Part shown: positions 26,891-36,186 of the stretch, in pieces
Numbering within the stretch: the first letter of the stretch is position 1
Layout: each line of letters starts with the position of its first letter
Source of the DNA: Arthrobacter sp. SLBN-122
Lineage (GTDB): Bacteria; Actinomycetota; Actinomycetes; Actinomycetales; Micrococcaceae
Assembly: GCF_006715165.1 (NCBI RefSeq)
Contig: NZ_VFMS01000001.1
Coordinates: forward strand, 3,782,001-3,846,000
Reading direction: 5' to 3'
Length of the DNA: 64,000 bases
Made by a program: the position numbers and the translations under genes
Notes under the pieces: generated by a model
What the model was told of the DNA's origin: nothing
The model's database searches: none
The model's input: the letters and a program-made list of their open reading frames with translations, nothing else

Positions 26891-26998
26891 CAGGGAAGAA
26901 TCCCCGACTCATTAACCTGGGCTCCGGGTCCGGCCTGTTCCCGGCCGCGGACCGGAAGTTTCCTACGACACCAAGCACCTTCAGCGAAAGGCACCCCT

Positions 26999-27676
26999 GT
27001 GACGCAATGCTGCATCAACCCGAGCATCCTCTCCGCCGACTTCGTCAACCTTGAGGCCGAACTGCAACGGATCAGCAACGCCGACGCCGTCCACGTGGAC
27101 GTCATGGACAACCACTTCGTCCCCAACCTGACCCTCGGGCTGCCCGTGGTGCAGCGGATCCAGGCTGTCAGCCCGGTTCCGCTGGACGCCCACCTCATGA
27201 TCTCCGACGCGGACCGGTGGGCGCCGGGTTTCGCCGACGCCGGCCTGGCCTCGGTCACGTTCCACGCAGAGGCCTCCATTGCCCCCATCAAGCTGGCACG
27301 GGAACTGCGCAGCAGGGGATCCAAAGCGGGGATGGCATTGCGCCCGGCCACCCCGGTGGAGCCGTACCTGGACATGCTGGCCGAGCTGGACATGCTGCTC
27401 ATCATGACGGTGGAACCGGGCTTCGGCGGCCAGGCATTCCTGGACGTCACGCTGCCCAAGATCCGGCGGGCTCGCGCAGCCGTGGAAGGCTCCGGACTGG
27501 GAGTGGCCATCCAGGTGGACGGCGGGATCACGGAAGACACCATCACACGCGCGGCTGAAGCCGGCGCCAACGTTTTTGTGGCCGGCTCCGCCGTCTACGG
27601 CGCCGATGACCCCGCCGCAGCCATCGACCTGCTGCGGGACAAGGGCAACCGGACATTACGCGGGGCGACGGAATAA
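26999..27676 (+). CDS. rpe: Ribulose-phosphate 3-epimerase
   Basis: 225-aa TIM-barrel enzyme interconverting ribulose-5-phosphate and xylulose-5-phosphate. Conserved: [26 protein letters not shown] (metal His and Asp), [19 protein letters not shown] and IQVDGGI. GTG start with GAAAGG upstream. It precedes the rib operon by 40 bp; ribulose-5-phosphate is the substrate of RibB. Confidence 0.95.
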   Translation: MTQCCINPSILSADFVNLEAELQRISNADAVHVDVMDNHFVPNLTLGLPVVQRIQAVSPVPLDAHLMISDADRWAPGFADAGLASVTFHAEASIAPIKLARELRSRGSKAGMALRPATPVEPYLDMLAELDMLLIMTVEPGFGGQAFLDVTLPKIRRARAAVEGSGLGVAIQVDGGITEDTITRAAEAGANVFVAGSAVYGADDPAAAIDLLRDKGNRTLRGATE

Positions 27677-27717
27677 CGGGGAGCCCCTGCCGGTTGTGGC
27701 ACAATAACAACACACAT

Positions 27718-27861
27718 ACGTGCTCCGGGGTCGGTGTAAGTCCGAACCGGCGGTGACAGTCCGCGACCCGCGAGCCGGCATTCTCTGACGAGGATCCGGC
27801 AGACGGTTGAACCGGTGGAATTCCGGTACCGACAGTTAAAGTCTGGATGAGAGAAGCACGT
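27718..27861 (+). ncRNA. FMN riboswitch (RFN element)
   Basis: Near-consensus RFN aptamer: P1 pairs ACGTGC at the 5' end with GCACGT at 27856-27861, and the conserved segments GGTCGGTG, CCGAACCGGCGGTGAC, GGTTGAACCGGTGGAATTCC and AGTCTGGATGAGAGAAG are in order. It lies between rpe and ribD, so FMN should repress the rib operon. No intrinsic terminator with a T-tract follows, so translational control is more likely. Confidence 0.95.
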
Positions 27862-27913
27862 ACAGCTGTATCAGTGGGCCCGTGGGCCCGCAACGTTCTG
27901 CTGTCGTACCCCC

Positions 27914-27974
27914 GGAGCCATCGCGGTTCGACAGGGAAGGAACGACACGCACATGAACCCCCAGCGATGGCTCT
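27914..27974 (+). promoter_or_regulatory. Stem-loop enclosing the leader-ORF ribosome-binding site
   Basis: GAGCCATCGC at 27915-27924 pairs perfectly with GCGATGGCTC at 27964-27973. The 39-nt loop contains GGGAAGG and the ATG of the leader ORF. It could be part of the riboswitch expression platform. Confidence 0.5.
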
Positions 27975-28036
27975 TAAACGCCGAAAATCCTGCCGCCTCC
28001 AAGGCAGCCACCCAACCCGCCCCGGCCGCCGCATGA
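27953..28036 (+). CDS. 27-codon leader ORF coupled to ribD
   Basis: A short ORF (begins MNPQRWLLN, ends in an Ala/Pro-rich stretch) has a good GGGAAGG site 12 bases upstream. Its TGA overlaps the ribD ATG as ATGA, so ribD, which has no ribosome-binding site of its own, may depend on it by coupling. It contains a TTA leucine codon, rare in such GC-rich genomes. It sits 92 bp after the FMN aptamer. It might instead mark a longer N-terminus in another frame, but the frames differ. Confidence 0.5.
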   Translation: MNPQRWLLNAENPAASKAATQPAPAAA

Positions 28037-29172
28037 CGGGCGCCGTGGAACTGACGCCCGCCGCCGGGGTGGTCACTGCCTTCAGCGCCGACGAAACCCA
28101 GGCCATGGAGCACGCCCTGCGGGCAGCCCTGCAGGGCCCGCGCGGCGCGAACCCGCTGGTGGGCGCCGTCGTCGTCGGTCCTGACGGACGCCACCTTGTC
28201 ACCGGCTACCACCGCGGCGCCGGCACCGCGCACGCCGAAGCCGACGCAATTGCCCAGGCCGCCGCCGTCGGCCTGGACCTCTCCGGATGCACCATGGTGG
28301 TCACCCTGGAACCCTGCAACCACGTGGGCCGCACCGGGCCGTGCACGGAAGCAATCATCGATGCCGGCATCACGGACGTCGTCTACGCCGTCGACGATCC
28401 CCATGATCCCGCCGCCGGCGGCGCCGCAACGCTGCGGACGGCCGGCGTCCGGGTCCGCAGCGGCCTCGGTGCCGACGAATCCCTGGACATGAACCGCCAG
28501 TGGTTCGAGGCCGTCGCCGCCAAGCGCCCGTTCGTCACCCTCCACATCGCCCAGACCCTGGACGCCCGGATAGCTGCCGAAGACGGCACCAGCCAATGGA
28601 TCTCCAGCCCCGAGTCGCTGGCAGACAACCACGGAATCCGCAGCCGCATCGACGCCATCCTGGTGGGCAGCCAGACCGTGCTGGTGGACAACCCGCGCCT
28701 GACCGCCCGGGAACCGTCCGGCGACCCTGCACCCAAACAGCCGGTACGGGCCGTCATGGGACTGCGCGGAATCCCGGACGGCGCCGCGATCCGCGGCGAT
28801 GACGGCCTGGCCGTCCACCTTCCCACCCGGGACCCGCGCGAAGCGTTGACCATGCTGTATCAAGCAGGCATCCGGCACGTCATGGTGGAAGGCGGGTCAA
28901 GGATCCTCAGCGCCTTCCTCTCAGCGGGCCTGGTGGACGAACTCATCGTGTACCTGGCGCCCACCCTGCTGGGATCCGGCACCCCCGCCCTGAACGGGCT
29001 CGGCATTACCAGCCTTCCGGACGCCCAGCAATGGGAATGGGACGAGGCTGACGGGGGCGCCGTCCGGACGCTTGGCCGGGACCTCAGGCTTCACCTCAGA
29101 CCGCAACGGAAAGTTGCACTCGACCACCCACCAACCCGCGGCAGCGCGGAGCAAGCCCAGGGAGGCTACTGA
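28033..29172 (+). CDS. ribD: Bifunctional diaminohydroxyphosphoribosylaminopyrimidine deaminase / reductase
   Basis: 379-aa RibD, second and third steps of riboflavin synthesis. The N-terminal deaminase has HAEADAIAQAAA and TLEPCNHVGRTGPC (zinc His and Cys); the reductase half begins near 165 (PFVTLHIAQTLDARIA) with GVRVRSG before it and VMVEGGSRILSAFL near the C-terminus. ATG 28033 is chosen by family length and coupling to the leader ORF; an in-frame ATG at 27967 would add 22 basic residues. The stop overlaps the ribE start by one base. Confidence 0.93.
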   Translation: MTGAVELTPAAGVVTAFSADETQAMEHALRAALQGPRGANPLVGAVVVGPDGRHLVTGYHRGAGTAHAEADAIAQAAAVGLDLSGCTMVVTLEPCNHVGRTGPCTEAIIDAGITDVVYAVDDPHDPAAGGAATLRTAGVRVRSGLGADESLDMNRQWFEAVAAKRPFVTLHIAQTLDARIAAEDGTSQWISSPESLADNHGIRSRIDAILVGSQTVLVDNPRLTAREPSGDPAPKQPVRAVMGLRGIPDGAAIRGDDGLAVHLPTRDPREALTMLYQAGIRHVMVEGGSRILSAFLSAGLVDELIVYLAPTLLGSGTPALNGLGITSLPDAQQWEWDEADGGAVRTLGRDLRLHLRPQRKVALDHPPTRGSAEQAQGGY

Positions 29173-29834
29173 TGTTCACCGGAATTATTGCCGAGCAGGG
29201 GCAGGTGCTGTCCGTGGAGCGCGACGGAAACACCAGCGCCACAGTCCGGCTGCACGCCCCCGGCTCCACCGAAGGCCTGCCACTTGGCGGCTCCATTGCC
29301 GTGAACGGGGTCTGCCTTACGGCAACCGCCATTGACGGCAAGGAGTTCAGCGTTGACGTCATGGGGGAAACCCTGGTCCGGAGCACCATCGGCGAGCTCG
29401 TTGCCGGGGATTCAGTCAACCTGGAACGCTGTGTTCCTGCAGGCGGACGCCTGGACGGGCATGTCGTACAAGGCCACGTGGACGGCGTGGGAGTCCTGCT
29501 GGAACGCGAACCGCTGGGCAACTGGGAGCGCCTGCGCTTTGGCGTCCCCGCCAACCTGGCCCGCTACATTGCCGAGAAAGGCTCCATCGCCATTGACGGT
29601 GTCTCCCTCACTGTCACCGCTGTCAGCCCGGCGCCGGAGCAGGAGCCCTGGTTCGAAGTGGGCCTGATCCCCACCACCTTGGCTGAAACGGGCCTGGGGA
29701 CAAAAACCGCCGGCAGCCGGGTGAACCTGGAGGTCGACGTCCTGGCCAAATACACCGAACGGCTGCTTGCCTTCCGCGATGCCGGCGCAGCAGCCGGCAC
29801 CGGTGGCACCGCGGTTGCAGGAGGTGCACGGTGA
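29172..29834 (+). CDS. ribE: Riboflavin synthase, alpha chain
   Basis: 220-aa enzyme that dismutates two 6,7-dimethyl-8-ribityllumazines to riboflavin. It has two lumazine-binding repeats: [10 protein letters not shown] with [11 protein letters not shown], and [11 protein letters not shown] with [12 protein letters not shown]. The N-terminal MFTGI is invariant in the family. It overlaps ribD by 1 bp and ribB by 4 bp (GTGA). Confidence 0.95.
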   Translation: MFTGIIAEQGQVLSVERDGNTSATVRLHAPGSTEGLPLGGSIAVNGVCLTATAIDGKEFSVDVMGETLVRSTIGELVAGDSVNLERCVPAGGRLDGHVVQGHVDGVGVLLEREPLGNWERLRFGVPANLARYIAEKGSIAIDGVSLTVTAVSPAPEQEPWFEVGLIPTTLAETGLGTKTAGSRVNLEVDVLAKYTERLLAFRDAGAAAGTGGTAVAGGAR

Positions 29835-30589
29835 ACGCCGCAGTACACCTGGAATCCGCCGCTGCCGCGGATGCGGTCAACACCGACAATGCCTCCGGCG
29901 GCCGGGCGGCCGCGCCTGCCAAGGGACTGGACTCCATTGAGGATGCAGTGCGCGCCATGGCGGCAGGCCGGCCTGTGCTCGTCGTTGACAACGAGCACCG
30001 CGAAAACGAAGGCGACATCATTTTCGCCGCCCAGCACGCCACGCCCGCCCTGATGGGCTGGACCATCCGGTACAGCTCCGGCGTGATTTGCGTGCCGCTG
30101 ACCGGGGACCGCGCGGACGCCTTGGCGCTGCCGCCCATGACCGCGGTCAACGAGGACGCCAAAGGCACGGCCTACACAGTGTCCTGCGACGCGGCGATTG
30201 GCGTCAGCACGGGAATTTCCGCCACGGACCGGGCCCTGACGGCCCGCATCCTGGCCGACCCGCAGGCCACACCGGCCTCCGTGACCCGCCCGGGGCATAT
30301 TTTCCCGCTCCGTGCGGTTGACGGTGGTGTGCGGGAACGCCAGGGCCACACCGAGGCGGCCGTGGACCTGTGCCGACTTGCGGGCCTGGAGCCCGTCGGG
30401 GTGATCGCGGAAGTGGTGTACGACGACGGTGAAATGATGCGCCTGGACGGCTTGCGTTCGTTCGCAGCGGAACATGGATGTCCGCTGATCTCCATTGAGG
30501 ACCTGGTGGCGTATCTTGAAGCCGGGGCCGGGGGAACCCAGCGTGAGGATGTCCGGGTAACGCCGGGCGAACAGAAGGAGAAACGATGA
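29831..30589 (+). CDS. ribB: 3,4-dihydroxy-2-butanone-4-phosphate synthase
   Basis: 252-aa RibB that forms the four-carbon unit of riboflavin from ribulose-5-phosphate. The acidic active-site loop [26 protein letters not shown] and [15 protein letters not shown] are conserved. About 35 N-terminal residues are low complexity. Actinobacteria often carry a fused RibBA; here RibB ends shortly after [10 protein letters not shown] and a separate RibA gene overlaps it by 4 bp. Confidence 0.94.
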   Translation: MNAAVHLESAAAADAVNTDNASGGRAAAPAKGLDSIEDAVRAMAAGRPVLVVDNEHRENEGDIIFAAQHATPALMGWTIRYSSGVICVPLTGDRADALALPPMTAVNEDAKGTAYTVSCDAAIGVSTGISATDRALTARILADPQATPASVTRPGHIFPLRAVDGGVRERQGHTEAAVDLCRLAGLEPVGVIAEVVYDDGEMMRLDGLRSFAAEHGCPLISIEDLVAYLEAGAGGTQREDVRVTPGEQKEKR

Positions 30590-31320
30590 CGGCAGCGGCA
30601 GCCAGCGACGACAGCCAGCAGAACGGCCACCGGAGGCACCACGCAGTATCCGGCGAGGCACCCCATCCCGTCAGCGGAGGGCCCGTCGTGCAGCTGCCCA
30701 CCGCCTTCGGCGACTTCGTTGCCCAGGCATGGACTGATCTGGTGACCGGTGTGGAACACCTGGCCGTCAGTTCCCCCAACGCCCCCACCGACGGTCAAGC
30801 CCCCTTGGTGCGGCTGCACTCCGAGTGCCTCACCGGCGATGTCTTTGGCTCCTACCGCTGCGACTGCGGGGAACAGCTTGCCTACGCACTGGAACTGATC
30901 CGGGACAACGGCGGCACCCTGCTATACCTTCGCGGCCAGGAGGGCCGCGGCATCGGCCTGGCCAACAAGATCAAGGCCTATGCCCTGCAGGAAGCCGGCT
31001 TCGACACGGTGGAGGCCAATGAACAGCTGGGCCTGCCCGTTGACGCCCGGTGCTACAAGGCCGCAGCCCAGATCCTTGCCGAAATGGGCCTGCACGAGGT
31101 GCGGCTGCTCAGCAACAACCCGGACAAGCAGAACAGGCTGGCCAAGGCCGGCGTGAACGTCGTGGAAATGGTGCCCACCGAGGTGCCTTCCCGGGAACAG
31201 AACATCCGCTACCTGCGCACCAAGAAGGACCGCATGGAACACCGGCTGCTGCTGGATACCCAGGTGGCTCCGGTGCCCGTGCCGGCCCCCGAAACCCCTT
31301 TCGACCACGAACAAGACTGA
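30586..31320 (+). CDS. ribA: GTP cyclohydrolase II
   Basis: 244-aa stand-alone RibA opening GTP to the diaminopyrimidine precursor. The zinc Cys residues are in [18 protein letters not shown], the catalytic loop is [16 protein letters not shown], and LLSNNPDKQ follows. About 30 disordered residues precede the domain. ATG overlaps the ribB stop (ATGA), giving stoichiometric coupling without fusion. Confidence 0.94.
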   Translation: MTAAAASDDSQQNGHRRHHAVSGEAPHPVSGGPVVQLPTAFGDFVAQAWTDLVTGVEHLAVSSPNAPTDGQAPLVRLHSECLTGDVFGSYRCDCGEQLAYALELIRDNGGTLLYLRGQEGRGIGLANKIKAYALQEAGFDTVEANEQLGLPVDARCYKAAAQILAEMGLHEVRLLSNNPDKQNRLAKAGVNVVEMVPTEVPSREQNIRYLRTKKDRMEHRLLLDTQVAPVPVPAPETPFDHEQD

Positions 31321-31337
31321 ACGGAACAGAAGAACCC

Positions 31338-31826
31338 ATGAGTGGACACGGCGCCCCCGACATCGACCTCAGCACCCTCAACCCGGCCGAGACCTCGCAG
31401 CTGAAGCTCGCGATCGTCGCAGCCAGCTGGCACACACAGATCATGGACGGGCTCCTTGACGGCGCGCTCCGGGCCGCCAAGGACGCCGGCATTGCCGAGC
31501 CCACCGTGCTGCGGGTTCCCGGCAGCTTCGAACTGCCCGTTGCCGCAGCACGCCTGGCACCGCACTTTGACGCCGTCGTTGCCCTCGGCGTCGTGATCCG
31601 CGGCGGAACCCCGCACTTTGACTACGTCTGCCAGGCAGCGACGTCCGGCCTGACCGACGTCAGCGTCTCCACCGGCGTGCCGGTGGGCTTCGGCGTGCTG
31701 ACCTGCGACAACGAACAGCAGGGACTGGACCGCGCCGGTCTGCCCGGCTCCAAGGAAGACAAGGGCCATGAGGCCGTGACGGCGGCGCTGGCCACCGCCG
31801 TCGTGCTCAAGCAGTACCAGAGCTAA
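31338..31826 (+). CDS. ribH: 6,7-dimethyl-8-ribityllumazine synthase
   Basis: 162-aa lumazine synthase that condenses the pyrimidine and butanone units, forming pentamers or icosahedral shells. [25 protein letters not shown] and [16 protein letters not shown] are diagnostic. The ATG at 31338 is 17 bp after ribA; the reading frame is open further upstream inside ribA but without similarity. It is the last gene of the rib operon, and a strong hairpin follows. Confidence 0.95.
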   Translation: MSGHGAPDIDLSTLNPAETSQLKLAIVAASWHTQIMDGLLDGALRAAKDAGIAEPTVLRVPGSFELPVAAARLAPHFDAVVALGVVIRGGTPHFDYVCQAATSGLTDVSVSTGVPVGFGVLTCDNEQQGLDRAGLPGSKEDKGHEAVTAALATAVVLKQYQS

Positions 31827-31842
31827 GGGACAGCCTGCTTCG

Positions 31843-31876
31843 CGGGCGCGGTGTGTATTCGCTCACATCGCGCCCG
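31843..31876 (+). terminator. Hairpin after the rib operon
   Basis: A 13-bp stem (CGGGCGCGGTGTG with its complement, one G-U pair) closes an 8-nt loop, 16 bp after ribH. There is no T-tract. Confidence 0.5.
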
Positions 31877-31930
31877 TCATGCAATGGCCCGGGAAGCGCC
31901 GGTGCGGCCGCAGCAAGTAGGCTGGAGGGC

Positions 31931-32194
31931 GTGAAGAATTTCGAGACGCTGTTCGCTGAGCTCAGCGAGAAGGCAGCCACCCGCCCGGAAGGCTCCCGCA
32001 CCGTCGCTGAATTGGAGTCCGGTGTTCACGGCATCGGCAAAAAAGTCGTTGAGGAAGCAGCCGAAGTATGGATGGCTGCCGAATATGAATCCGATGAAGC
32101 CGCGGCCGAGGAAATTTCCCAGCTGCTGTACCACCTGCAGGTTCTGATGCTCGCCAAAGGCCTGACCCTGGAAGACGTCTACAAGCATCTGTAG
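31931..32194 (+). CDS. hisE: Phosphoribosyl-ATP pyrophosphatase
   Basis: 87-aa HisE, second step of histidine synthesis. [17 protein letters not shown] contains the metal-binding acidic motif of the MazG-like fold, and [19 protein letters not shown] ends the domain. The GTG at 31931 is 7 bases after TAGGCT, a leaderless-type promoter; GGAGGG is too close to act as a normal ribosome-binding site. An upstream in-frame extension (from 31853) overlaps the rib terminator hairpin. Confidence 0.93.
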   Translation: MKNFETLFAELSEKAATRPEGSRTVAELESGVHGIGKKVVEEAAEVWMAAEYESDEAAAEEISQLLYHLQVLMLAKGLTLEDVYKHL

Positions 32195-32278
32195 CCACCG
32201 GTCCGGCGCGCTGACGCCGGGTCCGCTGTGGCCTGCAATGCCTGAAACCAAGACCTTCCACCCCAGAAAGAACCTCCC

Positions 32279-33139
32279 ATGCTGCGAGTAGCCGTCCCCA
32301 ACAAGGGCTCCCTGTCTGAAGCCGCCTCCGCCATGCTCTCCGAAGCCGGATACCGCCAGCGGCGCGACAGCCGTGAGCTGGTCATGGTGGACCCCGACAA
32401 CGACATTGAGTTCTTCTTCCTCCGCCCCCGTGACATCGCGGTCTACGTCGGCCAGGGAACGCTCGACGTCGGCATCACCGGCCGCGACCTGCTTCTGGAC
32501 GCCGGGGTGGAGGCCGAAGAGCTGCTTCCGCTGGGATTCGCCGCCTCAACGTTCCGCTTCGCCGGCCCGGTGGGCGACTTCGCCTCCGCCGCCGAACTTG
32601 AAGGCAAGCGCCTGGCCACCAGCTACGATGGCCTGCTGCGCAGCTACCTGGCCGAACGCGGCATCAACGCCAAGGTGGTCCGCCTGGACGGGGCGGTGGA
32701 ATCCTCTGTCCGCCTCGGCGTGGCGGACGCCATCGCCGACGTCGTGGAAACCGGCAACACGCTCAAGGCCGCCGGCATGGAAATCTTCGGCGATCCCATC
32801 CTCAAATCCGAGGCCGTCCTGATCCGCCGCACCGGCAACGGGGGCGCCGCCAACGGCACCGCCAGGGAAATCGACGTCCTCATCCGCCGTCTCCAGGGCG
32901 TCCTGGTGGCGCGCCAGTACGTGCTGATGGACTACGACATCCGCAAGGAGCTCGTGGAGAAGGCGGCCGGCCTGACACCCGGCCTTGAATCGCCCACCGT
33001 TTCACCGCTGCGCGATTCCGATTGGGTGGCCGTCCGGTCCATGGTGCCCAAGAAGGAAACCAACCGGATCATGGACGAACTGTACGACCTCGGCGCGCGC
33101 GCCATCCTGGTCAGCAGCATCCACGCCTGCCGCATCTGA
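32279..33139 (+). CDS. hisG: ATP phosphoribosyltransferase (long form)
   Basis: 286-aa HisG of the long, histidine-inhibited form, first enzyme of histidine synthesis. The PRT core shows [15 protein letters not shown] and [32 protein letters not shown] is the phosphate loop. The C-terminal ACT-like regulatory domain begins near 205. It follows hisE by 84 bp and precedes hisF by 38 bp. Confidence 0.95.
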   Translation: MLRVAVPNKGSLSEAASAMLSEAGYRQRRDSRELVMVDPDNDIEFFFLRPRDIAVYVGQGTLDVGITGRDLLLDAGVEAEELLPLGFAASTFRFAGPVGDFASAAELEGKRLATSYDGLLRSYLAERGINAKVVRLDGAVESSVRLGVADAIADVVETGNTLKAAGMEIFGDPILKSEAVLIRRTGNGGAANGTAREIDVLIRRLQGVLVARQYVLMDYDIRKELVEKAAGLTPGLESPTVSPLRDSDWVAVRSMVPKKETNRIMDELYDLGARAILVSSIHACRI

Positions 33140-33177
33140 GCCGGCCGCAGCAACCACCACAGATTCCAGGAGTTCCC

Positions 33178-33954
33178 ATGGCAGTAGCAGTACGCGTCAT
33201 TCCCTGCCTTGACGTCGACGCCGGACGCGTCGTCAAGGGCGTCAACTTCGAGGGCCTGCGCGATGCCGGCGACCCCGTGGAACTCGCCCACCGCTACGAC
33301 AACGCCGGTGCCGACGAACTGACGTTCCTTGACGTGACGGCCTCCTCCGGCAACCGCGAGACCACGTTCGACGTGGTCCGCCGCACCGCGGAGGAAGTAT
33401 TCATCCCGCTGACGGTGGGCGGCGGCGTCCGCGGCGTAGCCGAGGTGGACAAGCTCCTGCGCTACGGCGCGGACAAGGCCTCCATCAACACCGCGGCCGT
33501 GGCCCGCCCCGATGTCATTGACGAAATCACCCGCCACTTCGGTTCCCAGGTGCTGGTCCTGTCCGTTGATGCCCGCCGCACCCGCCCGGGCTCGCAGCCC
33601 ACGCCGTCGGGATTCGAAGTGACCACCCACGGCGGCCGCACCGGCACCGGGATCGACGCCATCGAATGGGCCCGGGAAGCAGCGGACCGCGGGGTGGGGG
33701 AGATCCTGCTGAACTCCATCGACGCCGACGGCACCAAGGACGGCTTCGACCTCGAACTCATCAAACTGGTCCGGGCTGCCGTTAAAGTCCCCATCATCGC
33801 CTCCGGGGGAGCGGGGGAACCCGCGCACTTCCCGCCGGCCGTCGCAGCCGGCGCGGACGCGGTCCTGGCCGCCTCGATTTTCCACTGGGGACCGGACGAC
33901 ATGATGTCCCAGGTCAAGGAAGCGATCCGGGAAGCCGGCTTCGAAGTCCGCTGA
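33178..33954 (+). CDS. hisF: Imidazole glycerol phosphate synthase, cyclase subunit
   Basis: 258-aa TIM barrel that, with HisH, makes IGP and [22 protein letters not shown] holds the catalytic Asp near 12, and [15 protein letters not shown] the second Asp. ATG 33178 has CAGGAG upstream. hisH, hisA and hisB are not in the window. The IS110 element begins 13 bp after its stop. Confidence 0.95.
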   Translation: MAVAVRVIPCLDVDAGRVVKGVNFEGLRDAGDPVELAHRYDNAGADELTFLDVTASSGNRETTFDVVRRTAEEVFIPLTVGGGVRGVAEVDKLLRYGADKASINTAAVARPDVIDEITRHFGSQVLVLSVDARRTRPGSQPTPSGFEVTTHGGRTGTGIDAIEWAREAADRGVGEILLNSIDADGTKDGFDLELIKLVRAAVKVPIIASGGAGEPAHFPPAVAAGADAVLAASIFHWGPDDMMSQVKEAIREAGFEVR

Positions 33955-33967
33955 AGCGTGTTCCCAC

Positions 33968-33991
33968 CCAACTAAGTAGCGCTAAGTGACC
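33968..33991. repeat. Inverted repeat at the transposase 3' end of the IS
   Basis: Begins CCAACTAAGTAGCG; matches the reverse complement of 35402-35425 at 20 of 24 positions. Confidence 0.75.
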
Positions 33992-34004
33992 CTTCTATGG
34001 TTCG

Positions 34005-35075
34005 TCAAGCCTGGGAGGCGCTGGGTGTGGCGGCGTTGAGGGTGCGGTAGATACGTCGGGCGAGGTAGCGTTTCACGCAGCGGCGGATTTCCCTTTTGGT
34101 GCGTCCTTCGGTTTGTCGTTTGGTGACGTAGTTGCTGGTCTCGGTGTCGAACGTCATTCTGCTGAGGGCGACCATGTGCAGTGCCCTGTTCAGGGTTCGG
34201 TCACCGCCGCGGTTGAGTCTGTGCCGGACGGTGTTCCCGGAGGAGGCTGGGATTGGGCTGGCCCCGGCTAGCGAGGCGAAGGCGGCTTCGGACCGGACCC
34301 GGCCGTGGTGTGACCAGGCGGTGAGGCAGATGGCGGCGGTGACGGGGCCGAAGCCGGTTTCCTGGAGCAAAGGTGCGGCTTCGCTCACTTCCACCAGTTC
34401 GGTGATCCGGTCGTTGTTGGTTTTGATCTCCGCGTCGAGCTCGCCGATCCGCTTGGCGAGCCGGACTGCTTCTGAGCGGGCGATCGACAGTGCCAGTGGT
34501 TCTTCACGGGCGCGCCAGCGGCAGACTTCACGGATCTGGGTTCCCGTGAGGGGTTTGCGGGCGTCAAGGCCAAGGTCGTTGACCCGGGCCAGCGCTGTTA
34601 GGGCGTTCACGGCCCGGGTGCGCTCGGTCGTCATCGACTCCCGCGCGGTGACCAGGACCCGCAAGGCGGCCCGGATACCTTCGTTCAGTCGTGGCCTGCG
34701 CAACTGATCCGTTTCCAACGGCAGGACGGCCGCGGCGATCCGGTGGGCATCCAACAGGTCGGATTTGCCAACCCCGTGATGGGACCGGGCATCCATCCTC
34801 GGTGCTTCGGCGACGTCGTAGCCGGCGGCGCCTACAGCTCCGGCGAGGAGGGCACCATAGGACGCGGCTCCCTCGATCACCCACAAGGTGGCCAGGTCAG
34901 CTCCGATGTGACGTGCCACCCAGGCCAGGGCGCGGTTGATCCCGGCGCTGGTGGTCGGGAAGTCCCGGGTTTGAAGCAGTTCCCCGGTTGTGGTGGTGAT
35001 GATCGCGTAGACATGGTTTTTGGCGTGGGTATCGACGCCGACGACAAACGGGTGCGAATGCGTAACGATAGACAT
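34005..35075 (-). CDS. IS110 family transposase (DEDD recombinase)
   Basis: 356-aa transposase with an N-terminal RuvC-like DEDD domain: GVDTHAKNHVYAI with Asp near 15, WVIEGAASYG with Glu near 68, and KSDLLDAHRIA with Asp near 106 and 109. A coiled-coil region at about 190-235 leads to the C-terminal Tnp domain FASLAGASPIPASSGNTVRH, carrying the Ser nucleophile, and RALHMVALSRM. All catalytic residues are intact, so it may be active. It is preceded by a long non-coding region that in this family encodes the guide (bridge) RNA. Confidence 0.95.
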   Translation of the reverse strand: MSIVTHSHPFVVGVDTHAKNHVYAIITTTTGELLQTRDFPTTSAGINRALAWVARHIGADLATLWVIEGAASYGALLAGAVGAAGYDVAEAPRMDARSHHGVGKSDLLDAHRIAAAVLPLETDQLRRPRLNEGIRAALRVLVTARESMTTERTRAVNALTALARVNDLGLDARKPLTGTQIREVCRWRAREEPLALSIARSEAVRLAKRIGELDAEIKTNNDRITELVEVSEAAPLLQETGFGPVTAAICLTAWSHHGRVRSEAAFASLAGASPIPASSGNTVRHRLNRGGDRTLNRALHMVALSRMTFDTETSNYVTKRQTEGRTKREIRRCVKRYLARRIYRTLNAATPSASQA

Positions 35076-35401
35076 AGCGGTTCTGGCATCTTCCTCTAGA
35101 CCGGATAGGGTCAGGCCGCGTTCGGCCGGTACCAGTCCGGGTAGAGGTCACTTCGGAACAGCACTGTGACGAGCCACGCCCCCTTAGAGGGGCCGGGCAA
35201 CCTTCTGATCAAGTCACCGAGGTGGGCCGGGCAGGTGCCGGCCGTCCACCCCAGCGGACGGACAAGTCAATTGAAAGGCACCCACAAGGGGGCCAATCGT
35301 TTTGTGAGTCACGACCACAGGGCGGAACGGCCAACACCTACTCTGCCAGCCAGTCCCGGACCAGCCACCCCAATCCTCACAGTCGTTTTGAGGGCTCATA
35401 A
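35076..35401 (-). ncRNA. Putative bridge RNA region of the IS110 element
   Basis: This 326-bp non-coding 5' end of the IS has no supported ORF and includes self-complementary stretches, for example CCCCT-TAG-AGGGG at 35180-35192. Recent work on IS110 elements shows that the long non-coding end upstream of the transposase encodes a structured bridge RNA with target- and donor-binding loops. The RNA limits cannot be set by eye. Confidence 0.4.
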
Positions 35402-35425
35402 CGACACTTAACGCTACTCAGTTGG
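35402..35425. repeat. Inverted repeat at the transposase 5' end of the IS
   Basis: Partner of 33968-33991. It ends 4 bp before the stop codon of the TIGR03085 gene. Confidence 0.75.
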
Positions 35426-35429
35426 AGGG

Positions 35430-36074
35430 TTAGAGCCCTACTTCGGCTGACTGGAGGAGGGCGACGGCGTCCGGCTGGCCTTCGAATGTGACCAGGGCAT
35501 GGCGGGTGCGGCCGTGGGCGTGCATCAGCAGTTCGCCCGGCTCACCGACAATGGCCACCGAAACAGGTGCCCGCTTGGCGACGTGGCGCGGACCGGACGG
35601 ACGGACCAGGACAATGCCCAGGTCCACGCCGCGGTAGAGAATGGCGGCCCGCTTCACGAGTTCGTCCCACAGGGCGTCCGAGTATGCCTCATCAAGTGCC
35701 CTGGGTGCCCACCGGTCCACGGCCCGCCGGACGTCCTCGGTGTGCACGAAGTACTCGATCAGGTTGGCGCTTTCGTCGAGCGCCTTGATGCTCATCGGCG
35801 AAAGCGCAGGGGGACCCGCGCGGAAGGTGTTGACCAGCCGGGCATAGTCGTCGTTGCCGGTCAGCTTTGCCGCCAGCCGGGCGGTCGCCTGGTCCGATGC
35901 CTTGGCCAGGCGCTTGATGATCAAACCGAGCCCGACGGCGGCCTTCCGCTCGCGCAGGTAGAGGTGCGCGGCAAGGTCCCTGGTACGCCAGCCCTTGCAC
36001 AGAGTGGGCGCATCAGGGCCGGCCGCAAGCAGGGTTTCGGCCAGGACTTCTCGGGACGGTTCGACGAAATGCAT
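35430..36074 (-). CDS. TIGR03085 family metal-binding protein
   Basis: 214-aa member of the DinB/mycothiol-dependent maleylpyruvate isomerase-like superfamily, by the blocks [30 protein letters not shown] and [12 protein letters not shown], whose His residues form the metal site. These proteins often use mycothiol; function unknown. ATG 36074 (MHFVEP) is preferred, since TAGTTT lies 8 bases upstream and family similarity starts there; the frame stays open another 99 codons over the divergent hisI start. The IS110 element lies 4 bp beyond its stop. Confidence 0.82.
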   Translation of the reverse strand: MHFVEPSREVLAETLLAAGPDAPTLCKGWRTRDLAAHLYLRERKAAVGLGLIIKRLAKASDQATARLAAKLTGNDDYARLVNTFRAGPPALSPMSIKALDESANLIEYFVHTEDVRRAVDRWAPRALDEAYSDALWDELVKRAAILYRGVDLGIVLVRPSGPRHVAKRAPVSVAIVGEPGELLMHAHGRTRHALVTFEGQPDAVALLQSAEVGL

Positions 36075-36186
36075 CACTTGTGAAACTAGCACGAGAGGCG
36101 CGGAGTTGGGCAGCACTTCAGAGGCCGGTGGCGTGCTGTTGTTCACAACAGGAGTACGGGCGCGTGTTGGCACTAGACTTGACCCG

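Larger units (their letters stand above)
33968..35425. mobile_element. IS110-family insertion sequence
   Basis: A 1458-bp element bounded by imperfect inverted repeats at 33968-33991 and 35402-35425 (20 of 24 positions match). It holds one transposase gene on the minus strand, a short 3' end and a 326-bp non-coding 5' end. It lies between the convergent ends of hisF and the TIGR03085 gene without breaking either. No target-site duplication is visible, as expected for this family. Exact boundaries are inferred from the repeats. Confidence 0.85.

Noticed and set aside
30583..30592. Frameshift splitting a RibBA fusion
   Set aside because: Both genes have credible starts, stops and complete domains with a standard ATGA overlap.
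31050..31337. N-terminal extension of ribH inside ribA
   Set aside because: The frame is open but lies in the ribA coding region; lumazine synthase similarity starts after ATG 31338.
35995..36186. Longer hisI start overlapping the divergent TIGR03085 gene
   Set aside because: Extension is not similar to HisI, and a leaderless promoter motif fits ATG 36187.
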